Of a DNA stretch of 64,000 bases, positions 55,776 to 64,000 are shown piece by piece. Every line of letters begins with the position of its first letter. The first letter of the stretch is position 1. The translations under genes were made by a program, and so were the position numbers. Origin of the DNA: Mycobacterium sp. 852002-10029_SCH5224772. GTDB taxonomy: Bacteria > Actinomycetota > Actinomycetes > Mycobacteriales > Mycobacteriaceae. Below the pieces are notes generated by a model. That model worked only from the letters and a program-made list of their open reading frames with translations, had not been told where the DNA came from and did no database searches. The stretch covers positions 62,001 through 126,000 of the forward strand of contig NZ_LZHT01000134.1 of NCBI RefSeq assembly GCF_001667315.1, read 5' to 3'.

Positions 55776-55891
55776 GCCAGCTTTCGCGATCGGCTCCGGG
55801 CTATGCGAACCTCAGTCGAACCCCGTGATCCTGCCGGCGTCGCAAAACCCGAGTAGCGTTGTCGGGCAAGATATCTGGCAGGGCCTGAAAG

Positions 55892-55903
55892 ATGGGCACG
55901 TGC
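55892..55903. terminator. palindrome between convergent uvrA and Rv1638A genes
   Basis: GGGCACGTGCCC is a perfect 12-base palindrome in the 138-base space between two facing stops. It may be part of a two-way terminator or a protein-binding site. No U-run follows, as is usual in mycobacteria. Confidence 0.35.
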
Positions 55904-55913
55904 CCCGCGCCGC

Positions 55914-56159
55914 TCACGTATCGTCGCCGTGCCGCATCGACTCGCGGATCTGGGCCAGCCGCTCGGCCGCGGCGCGCCGGCGTTCGTCGTACTCTTCGGC
56001 GACCGCCTGGCCCTCGGGTGTCTCCGCATCGAGTTCGGCGGATCCCTGTGCCGTCGCATACCGGGCCTCGATCTTGTCGCGTACGGACTCGAACGTCGGT
56101 ACACCGGCGTTGTCGTATCCGGCATCGGGGGCGCCGTCAGTGGCCGGTTCGTCGGGCAT
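55914..56159 (-). CDS. conserved small acidic protein (Rv1638A type)
   Basis: An 81-residue soluble, acidic, largely helical protein (VRDKIEARYATAQGSAELDAETPEGQAVAEEYDERRRAAAERLAQIRESM split over two helices). It matches Mtb Rv1638A in position and sequence. Function unknown. It marks the last point where gene order follows the Mtb uvrA region; the Rv1639c and lysX genes expected next are absent. Confidence 0.8.
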   Translation of the reverse strand: MPDEPATDGAPDAGYDNAGVPTFESVRDKIEARYATAQGSAELDAETPEGQAVAEEYDERRRAAAERLAQIRESMRHGDDT

Positions 56160-56531
56160 GCCGCCACGCTACTGCGTACGGCGAGTCAAATAGGCAACGT
56201 CCGTTGTCAGTTCTAGGCGCCGCATCCGCCGTGCCGAGATTGCGGCGGATTGGTCGCTGCGCGTGGCATTTCCCGTGCTCTAGCCCGGACCGGCGGTAAC
56301 CGTAAATGACCAGCGGTCGTTGGTTACTGAACAGTAGCCGTCGCATTCGCCAAATCCCATGCGCCGCTGACCAAACGCGCGTTACAACTTTTTGCCCGCG
56401 CTGCGCGCTCACTAATTAGCTATTTGTGCCACAATCACCTTGGTTATTTGTCGCGAGTCGAATTGCGAAACGATTCAAGACGCGTTCAAGAAATAGCTCG
56501 GATCGCACGGTTAATAGGTGGAGGCAAACCC
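56160..56531 (+). other. 372-base gene-free region upstream of the acyltransferase-like gene
   Basis: No coding frame is convincing. The half nearest the next gene (about 56370-56515) is AT-richer than its surroundings and should hold the promoter. ATCCGCC...GGCGGAT (about 56226-56253) and GACC-AGC-GGTC form small dyads. No lux-box-like 20-base palindrome was recognised. Confidence 0.5.
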
Positions 56532-57266
56532 ATGGAAGCGGCTCAGCTCGAAACAAGAGTGTTTGATGCCCCGCGGTCGGACGTTGTGTCCGGCTGGCGC
56601 GATCACGCGACGGGATGTTGGGTCGTCGCGTCCACGCCGAGGGCGGAGCCCGATCTGTGGAATCAATACCTCGAGGGTGCGCTGCAGAGCTATCGCAGGC
56701 ACGGGTTGGACTGGGTGCTCGACGTGGACGCGATTCAGGACGGCGACGACACGGCGCTGTTCTTCGCCGCGCTGGACCCGCAGGGGCGCGTCGTCGGCGG
56801 TACGCGCGTCGTGGGGCCCCTGCGCTCGCCCGAGGATTCCCACGCTCTGGTGGAGTGGAAAGACAGCCCGGGCCTTTCCCTGTTGCGGCAGATGATCGCC
56901 AACCGGCTTCCCTTTGGCGTCGTCGAGGTGAAAAGCGCCTGGGCCAATTCCCGCGAATACGGCAATCAGTCACTTTCCCGGGTATTGGCCCGCACCGCGC
57001 TGCCGACGATGACGCTGCTGGGTGCCCAATTCGTGATGGCTACCGCGGCGGCCCACGTGCTGGAGCAGTGGCAATCCTCCGGAGGTGTGGTGGCCACCCG
57101 CTTACCCGCGGCGGCCTATCCCAATGAGAACTACCGAACCAAAGTGATGTGGTGGGATCACCGCACCCTTTCCACCCATGCCGAGCCGGGACAATTCAAG
57201 CTGATGTGCGCCGAGAACGCCGAAATCCTCAGCCGCTTTTCGGCATTAGAAGAAATCACGTGTTGA
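56532..57266 (+). CDS. possible LuxI/GNAT-fold acyltransferase
   Basis: A 244-residue soluble protein not confidently recognised. Residues about 68-100 (ALFFAALDPQGRVVGGTRVVGP) form a strand-turn-strand like the core of GNAT and autoinducer-synthase folds. VVEVKSAWANSREYGNQSLSRVLAR resembles the acidic-then-arginine region of that group. The tail ends in a cysteine. ATG 56532 has GGAGG seven bases before it. A P450 gene follows 44 bases later and then a methyltransferase. An N-acyl amino acid or acyl-lactone synthase is an inference only. Confidence 0.5.
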   Translation: MEAAQLETRVFDAPRSDVVSGWRDHATGCWVVASTPRAEPDLWNQYLEGALQSYRRHGLDWVLDVDAIQDGDDTALFFAALDPQGRVVGGTRVVGPLRSPEDSHALVEWKDSPGLSLLRQMIANRLPFGVVEVKSAWANSREYGNQSLSRVLARTALPTMTLLGAQFVMATAAAHVLEQWQSSGGVVATRLPAAAYPNENYRTKVMWWDHRTLSTHAEPGQFKLMCAENAEILSRFSALEEITC

Positions 57267-57310
57267 GGTCAGAGTCCCGGTTGCCCGCGAAAGTATTCTA
57301 GGGTCGAGTC

Positions 57311-58681
57311 GTGTCCATCGATGAGCCCCTCCGTGACGTCGCCACGTTGCCCTTGGCCCCGAAAAATCCGCTTCCGTATCGCGAACGACTAAATGCCATC
57401 AGGGAATTCCATACCGGTACGAACAAACTTCGCGATGCCGGTGGGCCAGTCACCCGGGTGACTTTGGGGCCCAGCTGGCTGATCCCGCCAATCGTTTTGG
57501 CGACATCCCCGCAAGGCATCCGCGACATCCTCAGCGTAAGAGACGGTTCGGTCGACAAGACCAGCACGGTGGCCACCGAGCTTCGCCGGCTATTGGGCGG
57601 AAACCTGTTCGTCTTGCCGCACGCCGAGTGGCTGCCGCGGCGACGCACCCTGCAACCGGTATTCACCCGACAGCGCGTCCGTCAGTTCGGTGGACACATG
57701 GCCGAGGCCGCCGAGATCGTATGCGCCAAGTGGCGCGAGGGTTCCGAGATCGACCTGGATGCGCAGTGCCGCACGCTGACATTGCGGGCGCTGGGCCGCT
57801 CGGTGTTGGGCTTGGATCTCGATGAGCGCTCCGACGCGATCGCCGAGCCGCTGCGCGTGGCGACGAGTTACGCGGTGAGGCGTGCGCTGCGGCCGCTGCG
57901 CGCACCCGAGTGGATGCCCACGCCGGCGCGGCGGCGTGCCCGCGCCGCCGCCGGAGCGATTCGCGAGCTGGCTGACGAGATTCTGCAAGCGTGCCGTGCC
58001 GATGCCGGCAGGGAGGCTCCGCTGGTACACGCGCTGATCGCGGCCACCGATCCGGAAACTGGGAAAGCGTTGTCGGACGACGAGATCCGCGATGAGATGA
58101 TTATCTTTTTGTTCGCCGGTCACGACACCACGGCCACGACCCTGACCTACGCGCTGTGGGCACTGGGCCGCCATCCCGACCTGCAGGAGCGCGTCGCCGC
58201 GGAAGCCGCCGCGCTCGGCGACCGCCAACTGACTCCCGACGACGTTGCGAGGCTGGGCTTTACGGTCAAGGTACTGCAGGAGGCGCTGCGGCTGTGTCCG
58301 CCGGGGCCAACCGGAACCCGCATGGCGACCCGGGATGTCGAAGTCGCCGGCTACCGCGTCAAAGCCGGCACCATGCTGGCGTTCGGACGAATGGCGGTAC
58401 AAACCGATCCGGACTTGTGGGATGACACGCAGCGGTTCGATCCGGACCGATTCAGTCACCGAGGTGCCGACAGTCGTGACCGTTGGCAGTACGTCCCGTT
58501 CGGGGGCGGGCCTCGCTCATGCATCGGTGACCACTTCGCAATGCTCGAGGCGACACTCGCGTTGGCGACCATCGTTCGCCGTGTCGAAATCGAGTCCCTG
58601 TCGGGCGATTTCCCGCTGGCTGTCCCCTTCACCATGGTCGCGGCGGCTCCGATCCGGGCCATGGTACGACTGCGTCATTGA
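57311..58681 (+). CDS. cytochrome P450
   Basis: A 456-residue heme monooxygenase. The oxygen-binding I helix is FAGHDTTATT (269-274 core), the K-helix EALR is at 324-327, and the heme loop FGGGPRSCIG has ligand Cys404. No membrane anchor is seen, so it is a soluble bacterial P450 needing ferredoxin partners. The subfamily was not identified. It starts with GTG 44 bases after the acyltransferase-like gene and is followed 99 bases later by a methyltransferase, so it may tailor a product of that cluster. Confidence 0.92.
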   Translation: MSIDEPLRDVATLPLAPKNPLPYRERLNAIREFHTGTNKLRDAGGPVTRVTLGPSWLIPPIVLATSPQGIRDILSVRDGSVDKTSTVATELRRLLGGNLFVLPHAEWLPRRRTLQPVFTRQRVRQFGGHMAEAAEIVCAKWREGSEIDLDAQCRTLTLRALGRSVLGLDLDERSDAIAEPLRVATSYAVRRALRPLRAPEWMPTPARRRARAAAGAIRELADEILQACRADAGREAPLVHALIAATDPETGKALSDDEIRDEMIIFLFAGHDTTATTLTYALWALGRHPDLQERVAAEAAALGDRQLTPDDVARLGFTVKVLQEALRLCPPGPTGTRMATRDVEVAGYRVKAGTMLAFGRMAVQTDPDLWDDTQRFDPDRFSHRGADSRDRWQYVPFGGGPRSCIGDHFAMLEATLALATIVRRVEIESLSGDFPLAVPFTMVAAAPIRAMVRLRH

Positions 58682-58780
58682 CCTTTCCGCTGTCTCCCTC
58701 CGCGCCGCGACGGGCCTGGTATGCACCGTGGGGCAGGGGTCGCGGGCGGGGATGCCGCCGCGGATGCCATCATTGCGGCC

Positions 58781-59380
58781 ATGGCTTCTCGACACGCGCG
58801 ATTTCGGTTCTTCTACCGGGTCGGCTTCACGCCGTGGGAAGGTCATCCGATCGGGCTGGGCCTGCGGAACCTGATCGAGGGATCCGGCGAGAGCGCGGCG
58901 CTGCCCACAGGATCGGCCCTCGACGTGGGATGCGGCACCGGGGATTGCGCCATCTATCTCGCCCAGCACGGCTGGAACGTCACCGCAGTCGACTATGTCG
59001 CCAAGCCGCTCGAAAAGGCGCGCGCCAAGGCTCGCGCCGCAGGTGTTTCCGTCGATTTTTCCCGCGCCGACGTCACGCAGTTGAGTCAGTCCGGGATCGG
59101 GACGGGCTTCCACTTGATCGTCGACAACGGGTGTATCCACAACATGAGCGGCAGTGATCGTGAGGCCTACGTTCGGGAAGTCAGCGCCGTCGCGGCACCC
59201 GACGCGCGGCTGTACATCGTCGCGTTTCCTCCTGGAGGTCGGTTCGGCGTGCCGGGCATCGATCACGCCGAGATCGAGCGACGATTCGCGTCCGGCTGGA
59301 CGCTGTTGTCCACGGGAGACGAGCGGCAGCTCGACGACAAGACCCCGACGTATTACTACTTGTTTCAGCGAAGCCCCTGA
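58781..59380 (+). CDS. class I SAM-dependent methyltransferase
   Basis: A 199-residue methyltransferase with the SAM-binding motif LDVGCGTGDCAIYLA, the acidic residue after strand 2 (VTAVDYV) and VDFSRADVTQL. The fold resembles thiopurine and small-molecule methyltransferases; the substrate is unknown. ATG 58781 (MASRHARFRFFYRVGFTPWEGHP) is preferred over an upstream frame beginning at 58721. Last gene of the plus-strand cluster with the P450; it converges with the GGDEF/EAL gene. Confidence 0.85.
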   Translation: MASRHARFRFFYRVGFTPWEGHPIGLGLRNLIEGSGESAALPTGSALDVGCGTGDCAIYLAQHGWNVTAVDYVAKPLEKARAKARAAGVSVDFSRADVTQLSQSGIGTGFHLIVDNGCIHNMSGSDREAYVREVSAVAAPDARLYIVAFPPGGRFGVPGIDHAEIERRFASGWTLLSTGDERQLDDKTPTYYYLFQRSP

Positions 59381-59440
59381 GCGCCGATCGGCGGCGGGGC
59401 TCCGCGTGGCGAGGCTCTCGATCGCGTTCTGCCTTCCCGT

Positions 59441-61285
59441 CTATCCTGTGTCGGAGAAGTTCATCGGTATGACGCGTTTGGCGAGGAGCGATTCCATTGC
59501 CGCGCCGTCTAGCGGACGGGACAGCAGAAAGCCTTGTGCGCGATGGCAACCCAGGGCGAGCAGCGTCTTTGCCGCAGCCACGGTCTCGACGCCTTCGGCG
59601 ATGACGTCGAGACCGAAGGCGTCGGCCAGGGCCATCGTCGAGCGCACGATGGCCAGGTCACCGGGGTTGGTATCTACGGTGCCGACAAAACCCTTGTCGA
59701 TCTTGAGGGCGTCGACGGGAAGGGATTTCAGATACGTCAGCACACTGTAGCCGGTGCCGAAGTCATCGATGGCGATTTGGACGCCGACGTCCTTCAATCC
59801 GAACAGCGTTTTGCGCGTGGCGTCGATATCTTGGACGACAACACTTTCGGTGATCTCCAGACATATGGTGCTGGGATCGAGACCAAACTCGTCGAGGGTG
59901 GCAGCGACGGTGTCGACGATGCCGTCTGTGACGAGCTGCACCGGCGATACGTTGATGCGCAGCACTGCGCCGCGTCCGACGCCGCGTGATTGCCAGAGGC
60001 CGAACTGCGCGCATGCCGAACGCATGACGAGACGACCGAGTTTGGCGCCCAGGTTGATCGATTCCACAACCTGGATGAACGAATCTGGCATCAGCAACCC
60101 AAGAGTTGGGTGTTGCCAACGGATCAGCGCCTCGGCGCCGAGGACGTCACCGGTCCGCATATCGAACTCCGGGAGGTAATGGAGCACCAAGGCGCCACCA
60201 CCGCTCTCGATCATCCCTTCCAGGTGCACTTCGATGTCGTTGCGAATCATTTCTCTGGTAGACATCTCCGGACTGAAAGTTGCGATCTTGTTACCGCCGG
60301 AACTCTTGGCCGACCGGGTAGCCAAATCGACCCGGCGAAGCAGGTCCGACGTGCTCTCGTGTCCGGGTCGGCCCGCTGCGAAGCCGATACTTACGGTGCG
60401 ACTAAGCATCTCACCGTCGATCGCGACTTGTCGATGAACCCGCTTGTACAGCGACTCGGCGAACGCTTCGGAAGCCCCAACGTCCATGGCTGCGGTTGGC
60501 ACGACGACGAACTCGTCACCACCGAAGCGGGCGATGACCGAGGGAACACCGTTGGTGGCCTCGCGTAACGACGCGGCGAAAGCCTCGATGAACCTGTCCC
60601 CGGCGTTTTGACCGAGGCGATCATTGATGACCTTGAAGCGGTCCAGGGCGAGGAACACGAGCGACACCGGGCCCGGCTCTCCCTCAGCCAGCCGCTTATC
60701 GAGGTATGCGATGAGCGCCCTGCGGTTCAGCAGCCCGGTGAGTTCATCGTGCTCAGCCAGGTAGTGGATCTGTTCTTCGGCGACCACCCGGGCCTGCAGC
60801 TGCGCGAAGAGCGCGGCGATCGCCTGCAGTGCGTTGAGCTCTTCCGGTAGCCATTCGCGGTCTCCGACCTTGCCGAAGGCCAGCGTCCCGGTTGTCACGT
60901 CGCCAGACAGCAACGGTACGGCGGCCAGCGAGACAGCACCCCACCCGGTGCCCTCGTCGATATTGCGTTGGTAGTCGGCGTTGGCCGGCGCGGGACGCAC
61001 GACTTGGGGCACTTTGAGATGTTCGGCCTGCGCAAAGACCGAGTCGGCGTCGGCGAAATGGACGACACCGATCGGGTCGGGATCGGCGTTGCGGGGCGGC
61101 CACTCCGCAACGAGCACCGTGGCGTGGATCGTGTGATCGTTGCGGCGCAGGAAGCTGAAGTCCACGCCCAATTCGTGGACCAACTTACCGAGTACCCCTT
61201 GACTGATCGCGCCGGAGTCAGCCGCGGTGGCCGCCATCAACTCTGCGGCAGCACCGGTGACCAGGTAGTCCAACGTGCCCGACAT
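59441..61285 (-). CDS. GAF-GGDEF-EAL cyclic-di-GMP enzyme (Rv1354c type)
   Basis: A 614-residue signalling protein. An N-terminal GAF-like sensor covers about residues 10-170. A diguanylate cyclase domain has GGDEF at 255-259, and a phosphodiesterase domain has EALIRW (EAL 385-387), the ITESV glutamate and DDFGTGYS. All catalytic signatures look intact, so the protein could both make and break cyclic-di-GMP, as reported for Mtb Rv1354c. It is soluble, with no membrane helix. The moeY-like gene lies upstream on the same strand after 109 bases. Confidence 0.93.
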   Translation of the reverse strand: MSGTLDYLVTGAAAELMAATAADSGAISQGVLGKLVHELGVDFSFLRRNDHTIHATVLVAEWPPRNADPDPIGVVHFADADSVFAQAEHLKVPQVVRPAPANADYQRNIDEGTGWGAVSLAAVPLLSGDVTTGTLAFGKVGDREWLPEELNALQAIAALFAQLQARVVAEEQIHYLAEHDELTGLLNRRALIAYLDKRLAEGEPGPVSLVFLALDRFKVINDRLGQNAGDRFIEAFAASLREATNGVPSVIARFGGDEFVVVPTAAMDVGASEAFAESLYKRVHRQVAIDGEMLSRTVSIGFAAGRPGHESTSDLLRRVDLATRSAKSSGGNKIATFSPEMSTREMIRNDIEVHLEGMIESGGGALVLHYLPEFDMRTGDVLGAEALIRWQHPTLGLLMPDSFIQVVESINLGAKLGRLVMRSACAQFGLWQSRGVGRGAVLRINVSPVQLVTDGIVDTVAATLDEFGLDPSTICLEITESVVVQDIDATRKTLFGLKDVGVQIAIDDFGTGYSVLTYLKSLPVDALKIDKGFVGTVDTNPGDLAIVRSTMALADAFGLDVIAEGVETVAAAKTLLALGCHRAQGFLLSRPLDGAAMESLLAKRVIPMNFSDTG

Positions 61286-61394
61286 CGCCCCTACCGTAGC
61301 TGCATCCGGTGTGCGGTGGCGGATTTGGGTACTGCGCCACCTATCCGTTCACGAAACGGACTCGTAATCCCTGGGCGCCTCAGAAACGAATCGC

Positions 61395-63521
61395 TCAACT
61401 GAGCACCCGGGCCCGGTCAAAACTGCGGCGGCTGGGTACCGATGTGGGCGGCCCGTCAGTGAACCGGAGTACGAGCACCGCGGATTGGTCCGACGGTATG
61501 CCGGCCAATGCTTGGAAGTCGCGCTGCAATTGGGCGAGTTCATCGGCGAACTGAGGTGACAGGTCGTTGAATTCGGTGCGGTCGCTGGCGTACAGGAAAA
61601 CAGGCGAGACCGGCTGGACGGACAGCCCGTGCTGCTGGGCGATGATCCAAACCAACTCGACGGCCGCTCCTCCCCGAGCGTAGTCGCGAAGGTCTTTTCC
61701 GGCCACGGTGATCGCTGCCACCGCAGAACTGGCCGATATCCGGTCGCGCGTGTCTTCGCCGAGCGCGCTGCCCGCGTTCCATTGGGCCAGCCGTGTCATG
61801 ACGTCGGTGCGGCGCAGGATGTCGAGCATCGCCAGATCGCCGGCGCCGAGTTCGAGGCTGCGCACATCGATGCCGGTGTCTGGTTCGGGATCGCGCGGCC
61901 AGCGCAGTTCGGAGACCATCTCTTTGTGCAAGTGCGGCGTCAGGTAACGGATGCGGTCGGATGCGGCCAGAAGTGTTGCCGCATGGGCGATGTCGTCTCT
62001 TTCGGTGAGCAGGTGTAGCTGCGCGCCTTCACGCTGTGCGGCGTTGACCAGCGCCTCGATGGTGGCGGCGTCGATCGGTCGGGGCTTTCCGTGGTGTCGG
62101 TTGGTTTCGCGTTCGAGCATCGGCTGATAAAGGTCGGCAAGCCCGGGGTCGGTGCCATCGGTCAATTCCAGCGTCGCGCGCAGCGGCGATCCGTCGACGT
62201 GGTCGGTGATGCTGACGGGCCCCAGGATGTGGTGGGCGGCGGCAGCGATTCTGGCGTTCAAGAGGGCGGCCCCCACGGCGACGGCGCTGCCGCGGAAGCT
62301 GACATCCATTGTCGAAGTGTGTTGTACCGCAATGTCGATGGTGATCCCGTTAGCTCCGGCGTGGACATACCACGGTTGGACGTTGCCTCCCGACGGTGCG
62401 CGAATCGCCGCCGCGGCAATGATGCCGGCCATCCCGGGCAGGTCCGGCGCCTCGTGCCGGTCAACCGGCGCGGCGCAGTGCCCGGCCATGTCGGGTTCAT
62501 CGAGTTGGTCGAGCGCGCAACCAATATCGATGCGGGTGCGGCCCGAGCGAAGGTCCTCGCCGAGTCCGATTCTGCGCACGCACTCCGCCAACGCCGACGC
62601 ACCCAGCACGACATCCGAAGCCACCTGCGGCCAGGTCGACACCGTGCGGTCGATCTCGATGAGCGAGGCGGCCGTGCGGGGCGAAAGCCGTTCGGCCTCA
62701 AGGTGACGCAGGACATGGGGCACCTTGTCGCGGCTGCTCATGCCCGGCAGCAAGGCGATGTCCACGTCGCCGAGCAGGCCGTGCAGAATTGGGCGTTGCG
62801 GCTCTTGATCGAAACGCTCCACGTCGACCAGTCCGCGGTCACTGGTAGCCATCAGCACCGGAATGCGGCGGGCGCGGGCGCCTTCTCGCAGCAGCGCCTT
62901 CATGTCCAGCGAATCGCATTCTTCGATGATGATGTCGAGCCCGTCCAGGAACGCGTCGACGGTACCGAAGCTGAGTCCGGCGTCAAACACCTCGACCGGG
63001 AGGTACGGGTCGAGTTCGGCGATCCGGCGCGCCGCCACACAAGCCTTGTTGACGTCGAGGTCGAACACGCTGGCCGGCACCCGATTCAGGTTCGATAGCT
63101 CGAGGTGATCAAAGTCGGCCAGCCGAAGACGGCCACACAATCCCTGCGCGGCAAGAGTGTGCGCAATGACATGCCCGACGCTGAGGCCGGCCACGCCAAT
63201 CCGCAGCGCGCCGAGCCGATCCTGTTCTGCCGCGGTGATGTTGTTGCGGTTACGGTCCAGACGTACCGCGCGGTAGCCCCGCGGGCCCAGGACCGCCACG
63301 ACGGCGCGCCGCCAGGGGTAGTAGGCCCATCGCCCGGGCTCTGCGATGAGGTCAGGGTGCGGTTTGGGGCGAAGGCTGGACAGGTTGGCTACCTGTGCGT
63401 CGAGCCGGTCGATGAACTCCACGCTGGGGTCGGCTTGGAGCCGCCGCAACGCCGCGCCGCCGTCGGGCGCCTCGGAATCGAGAATCTGCGCGGAGTAAGC
63501 GGATACGGCGGACTCATCCAT
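61395..63521 (-). CDS. MoeY-like fusion of ThiF/MoeB E1 and nitroreductase domains (Rv1355c type)
   Basis: A 708-residue fusion. The N-terminal half (residues about 85-330) is an E1-like adenylating domain with nucleotide-binding RIGVAGLSVGHVIAHTLAAQG and LADFDHLELSNLNR. The C-terminal half (about 420-690) is a nitroreductase-type flavin domain starting near IRAPSGGNVQPWYV. It matches Mtb Rv1355c, annotated as moeY, although a role in molybdopterin synthesis is doubtful. The fusion is reminiscent of enzymes that adenylate and oxidise peptides. ATG 63521 is preferred; the longer upstream frame overlaps the next gene. Confidence 0.85.
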   Translation of the reverse strand: MDESAVSAYSAQILDSEAPDGGAALRRLQADPSVEFIDRLDAQVANLSSLRPKPHPDLIAEPGRWAYYPWRRAVVAVLGPRGYRAVRLDRNRNNITAAEQDRLGALRIGVAGLSVGHVIAHTLAAQGLCGRLRLADFDHLELSNLNRVPASVFDLDVNKACVAARRIAELDPYLPVEVFDAGLSFGTVDAFLDGLDIIIEECDSLDMKALLREGARARRIPVLMATSDRGLVDVERFDQEPQRPILHGLLGDVDIALLPGMSSRDKVPHVLRHLEAERLSPRTAASLIEIDRTVSTWPQVASDVVLGASALAECVRRIGLGEDLRSGRTRIDIGCALDQLDEPDMAGHCAAPVDRHEAPDLPGMAGIIAAAAIRAPSGGNVQPWYVHAGANGITIDIAVQHTSTMDVSFRGSAVAVGAALLNARIAAAAHHILGPVSITDHVDGSPLRATLELTDGTDPGLADLYQPMLERETNRHHGKPRPIDAATIEALVNAAQREGAQLHLLTERDDIAHAATLLAASDRIRYLTPHLHKEMVSELRWPRDPEPDTGIDVRSLELGAGDLAMLDILRRTDVMTRLAQWNAGSALGEDTRDRISASSAVAAITVAGKDLRDYARGGAAVELVWIIAQQHGLSVQPVSPVFLYASDRTEFNDLSPQFADELAQLQRDFQALAGIPSDQSAVLVLRFTDGPPTSVPSRRSFDRARVLS

Positions 63522-63606
63522 GGTGCTTCGTGTATAGCATCCGGGCGCCAGGCCGGACCGGGTTTGACTCGGTTTCCGTCGCGCAACCTCAGCGCTGTCG
63601 GCGATC

Positions 63607-64000
63607 TCACACGCGGTGACGAGTCGATTCCTGGGGTTCCGCTTCGTCGAGGAATTGGCCATGCCGGATGAGCCCGGTGACGGCGGCATCCCAGCGTCGC
63701 AACTGCGGTTCGGTAAAGAAAGGCTCCCGCAGGTACAGCTCGATATAAGGATGCAGAATGACCGCGCCGACACGCAGAATCAGCGGGTTGAGCGCCGCCC
63801 AATCGGGATCGAGGTCGGGGCGGGCCTTGCTGCGCCGGGAGAACTCGTCGCGCTGGGCCGTGCTGATCCCCAAAAGTCCGGTGAAGATGACCGATCCGAA
63901 TGCGCCGCCCTCGGCGAGCGCGCGCCCGAGATAGGTGATGAGGTCGGGCCGTTCGGCCATCAAGGACGTCAGGCGGCGGCCGGCTTCGTCGAGCCCGTCG
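63607..64000 (-). CDS. TetR-type regulator, C-terminal part (cut by window end)
   Basis: The open frame runs off the right edge, so only about 130 C-terminal residues are seen, helical and typical of a TetR ligand-binding domain (LITYLGRALAEGGAFGSVIFTGLLG, LNPLILRVGAVILHPYIELYL). The position next to the Rv1355c and Rv1354c homologues points to Mtb Rv1353c, a TetR-family gene. The DNA-binding domain is outside the window. It may regulate the cyclic-di-GMP gene block. Confidence 0.65.
   Translation of the reverse strand, partial: DGLDEAGRRLTSLMAERPDLITYLGRALAEGGAFGSVIFTGLLGISTAQRDEFSRRSKARPDLDPDWAALNPLILRVGAVILHPYIELYLREPFFTEPQLRRWDAAVTGLIRHGQFLDEAEPQESTRHRV

Overview
The window is a 64 kb piece of chromosome from a slow-growing, non-tuberculous Mycobacterium, most like the M. 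avium complex. The evidence is high GC, many ATGA/GTGA-coupled genes, many leaderless-looking starts, and a gene order that follows M. tuberculosis (Mtb) Rv1599 to Rv1638A almost gene for gene. Assignments rest on reading the translated proteins and on remembered families; no database search was run. No insertion sequence, transposase, PE/PPE gene or CRISPR array was seen.

Layout. 1-6.5 kb: histidine operon hisD-hisC-hisB-hisH-hisA(priA)-impA-hisF-hisI. 6.6-8.2 kb: a cation/proton antiporter (chaA) and a divergent-facing peroxiredoxin (bcpB). 8.3-15.1 kb: tryptophan genes trpE, a Trp-region membrane protein, trpC, trpB, trpA, then lgt with a repeat-rich acidic tail. There is no trpF, so HisA/PriA must serve both pathways. 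A possible leaderless nine-codon leader ending in Trp-stop sits directly before trpB. 15.2-20.3 kb: a DUF2752 membrane protein, pyruvate kinase, acyl-CoA thioesterase, a DUF2156 membrane protein and a UsfY-family protein. 20.3-26.2 kb: cydABDC on the minus strand (cytochrome bd oxidase and its assembly exporter). 26.3-29.7 kb: HdeD-like protein, the class III adenylyl cyclase (Rv1625c type), an AT-rich patch with an orphan small ORF next to a tRNA-Leu, and the ANTAR regulator pdtaR. 29.9-37.3 kb: a thiolase/DUF35 pair, polA, rpsA, and coaE fused to a GrpB-like domain.

Between coaE and uvrB, where Mtb carries only Rv1632c as I recall it, about 8 kb of extra genes are present. They are a secreted protein and a five-gene minus-strand operon: an FHA-FHA-ABC exporter (Rv1747 type), a DUF402 protein, a LigD-type ligase, a LigD-type polymerase and an Fpg/Nei glycosylase. 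A PknF-like Ser/Thr kinase is transcribed divergently. The ligase, polymerase and glycosylase look like a LigD taken apart, without its phosphoesterase domain and with a base-excision glycosylase added. This is the strongest candidate here for an uncharacterised system.

Synteny then resumes: uvrB, an MFS permease, a LAM-capping type mannosyltransferase, a universal stress protein, a metallo-hydrolase, uvrA and the Rv1638A homologue. uvrB and uvrA each carry a RecA-NDp/PafBC type DNA-damage promoter (TTGTCGGTR-N8-TANNNT), so both are probably induced by damage independently of LexA.

After Rv1638A the order departs from Mtb. A possible LuxI/GNAT-type acyltransferase, a cytochrome P450 and a methyltransferase lie in line on the plus strand and could form a small metabolite pathway. 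The end of the window holds a minus-strand block matching Mtb Rv1353c-Rv1355c: a GAF-GGDEF-EAL cyclic-di-GMP protein, a MoeY-like E1/nitroreductase fusion and a TetR-type regulator cut by the window edge.
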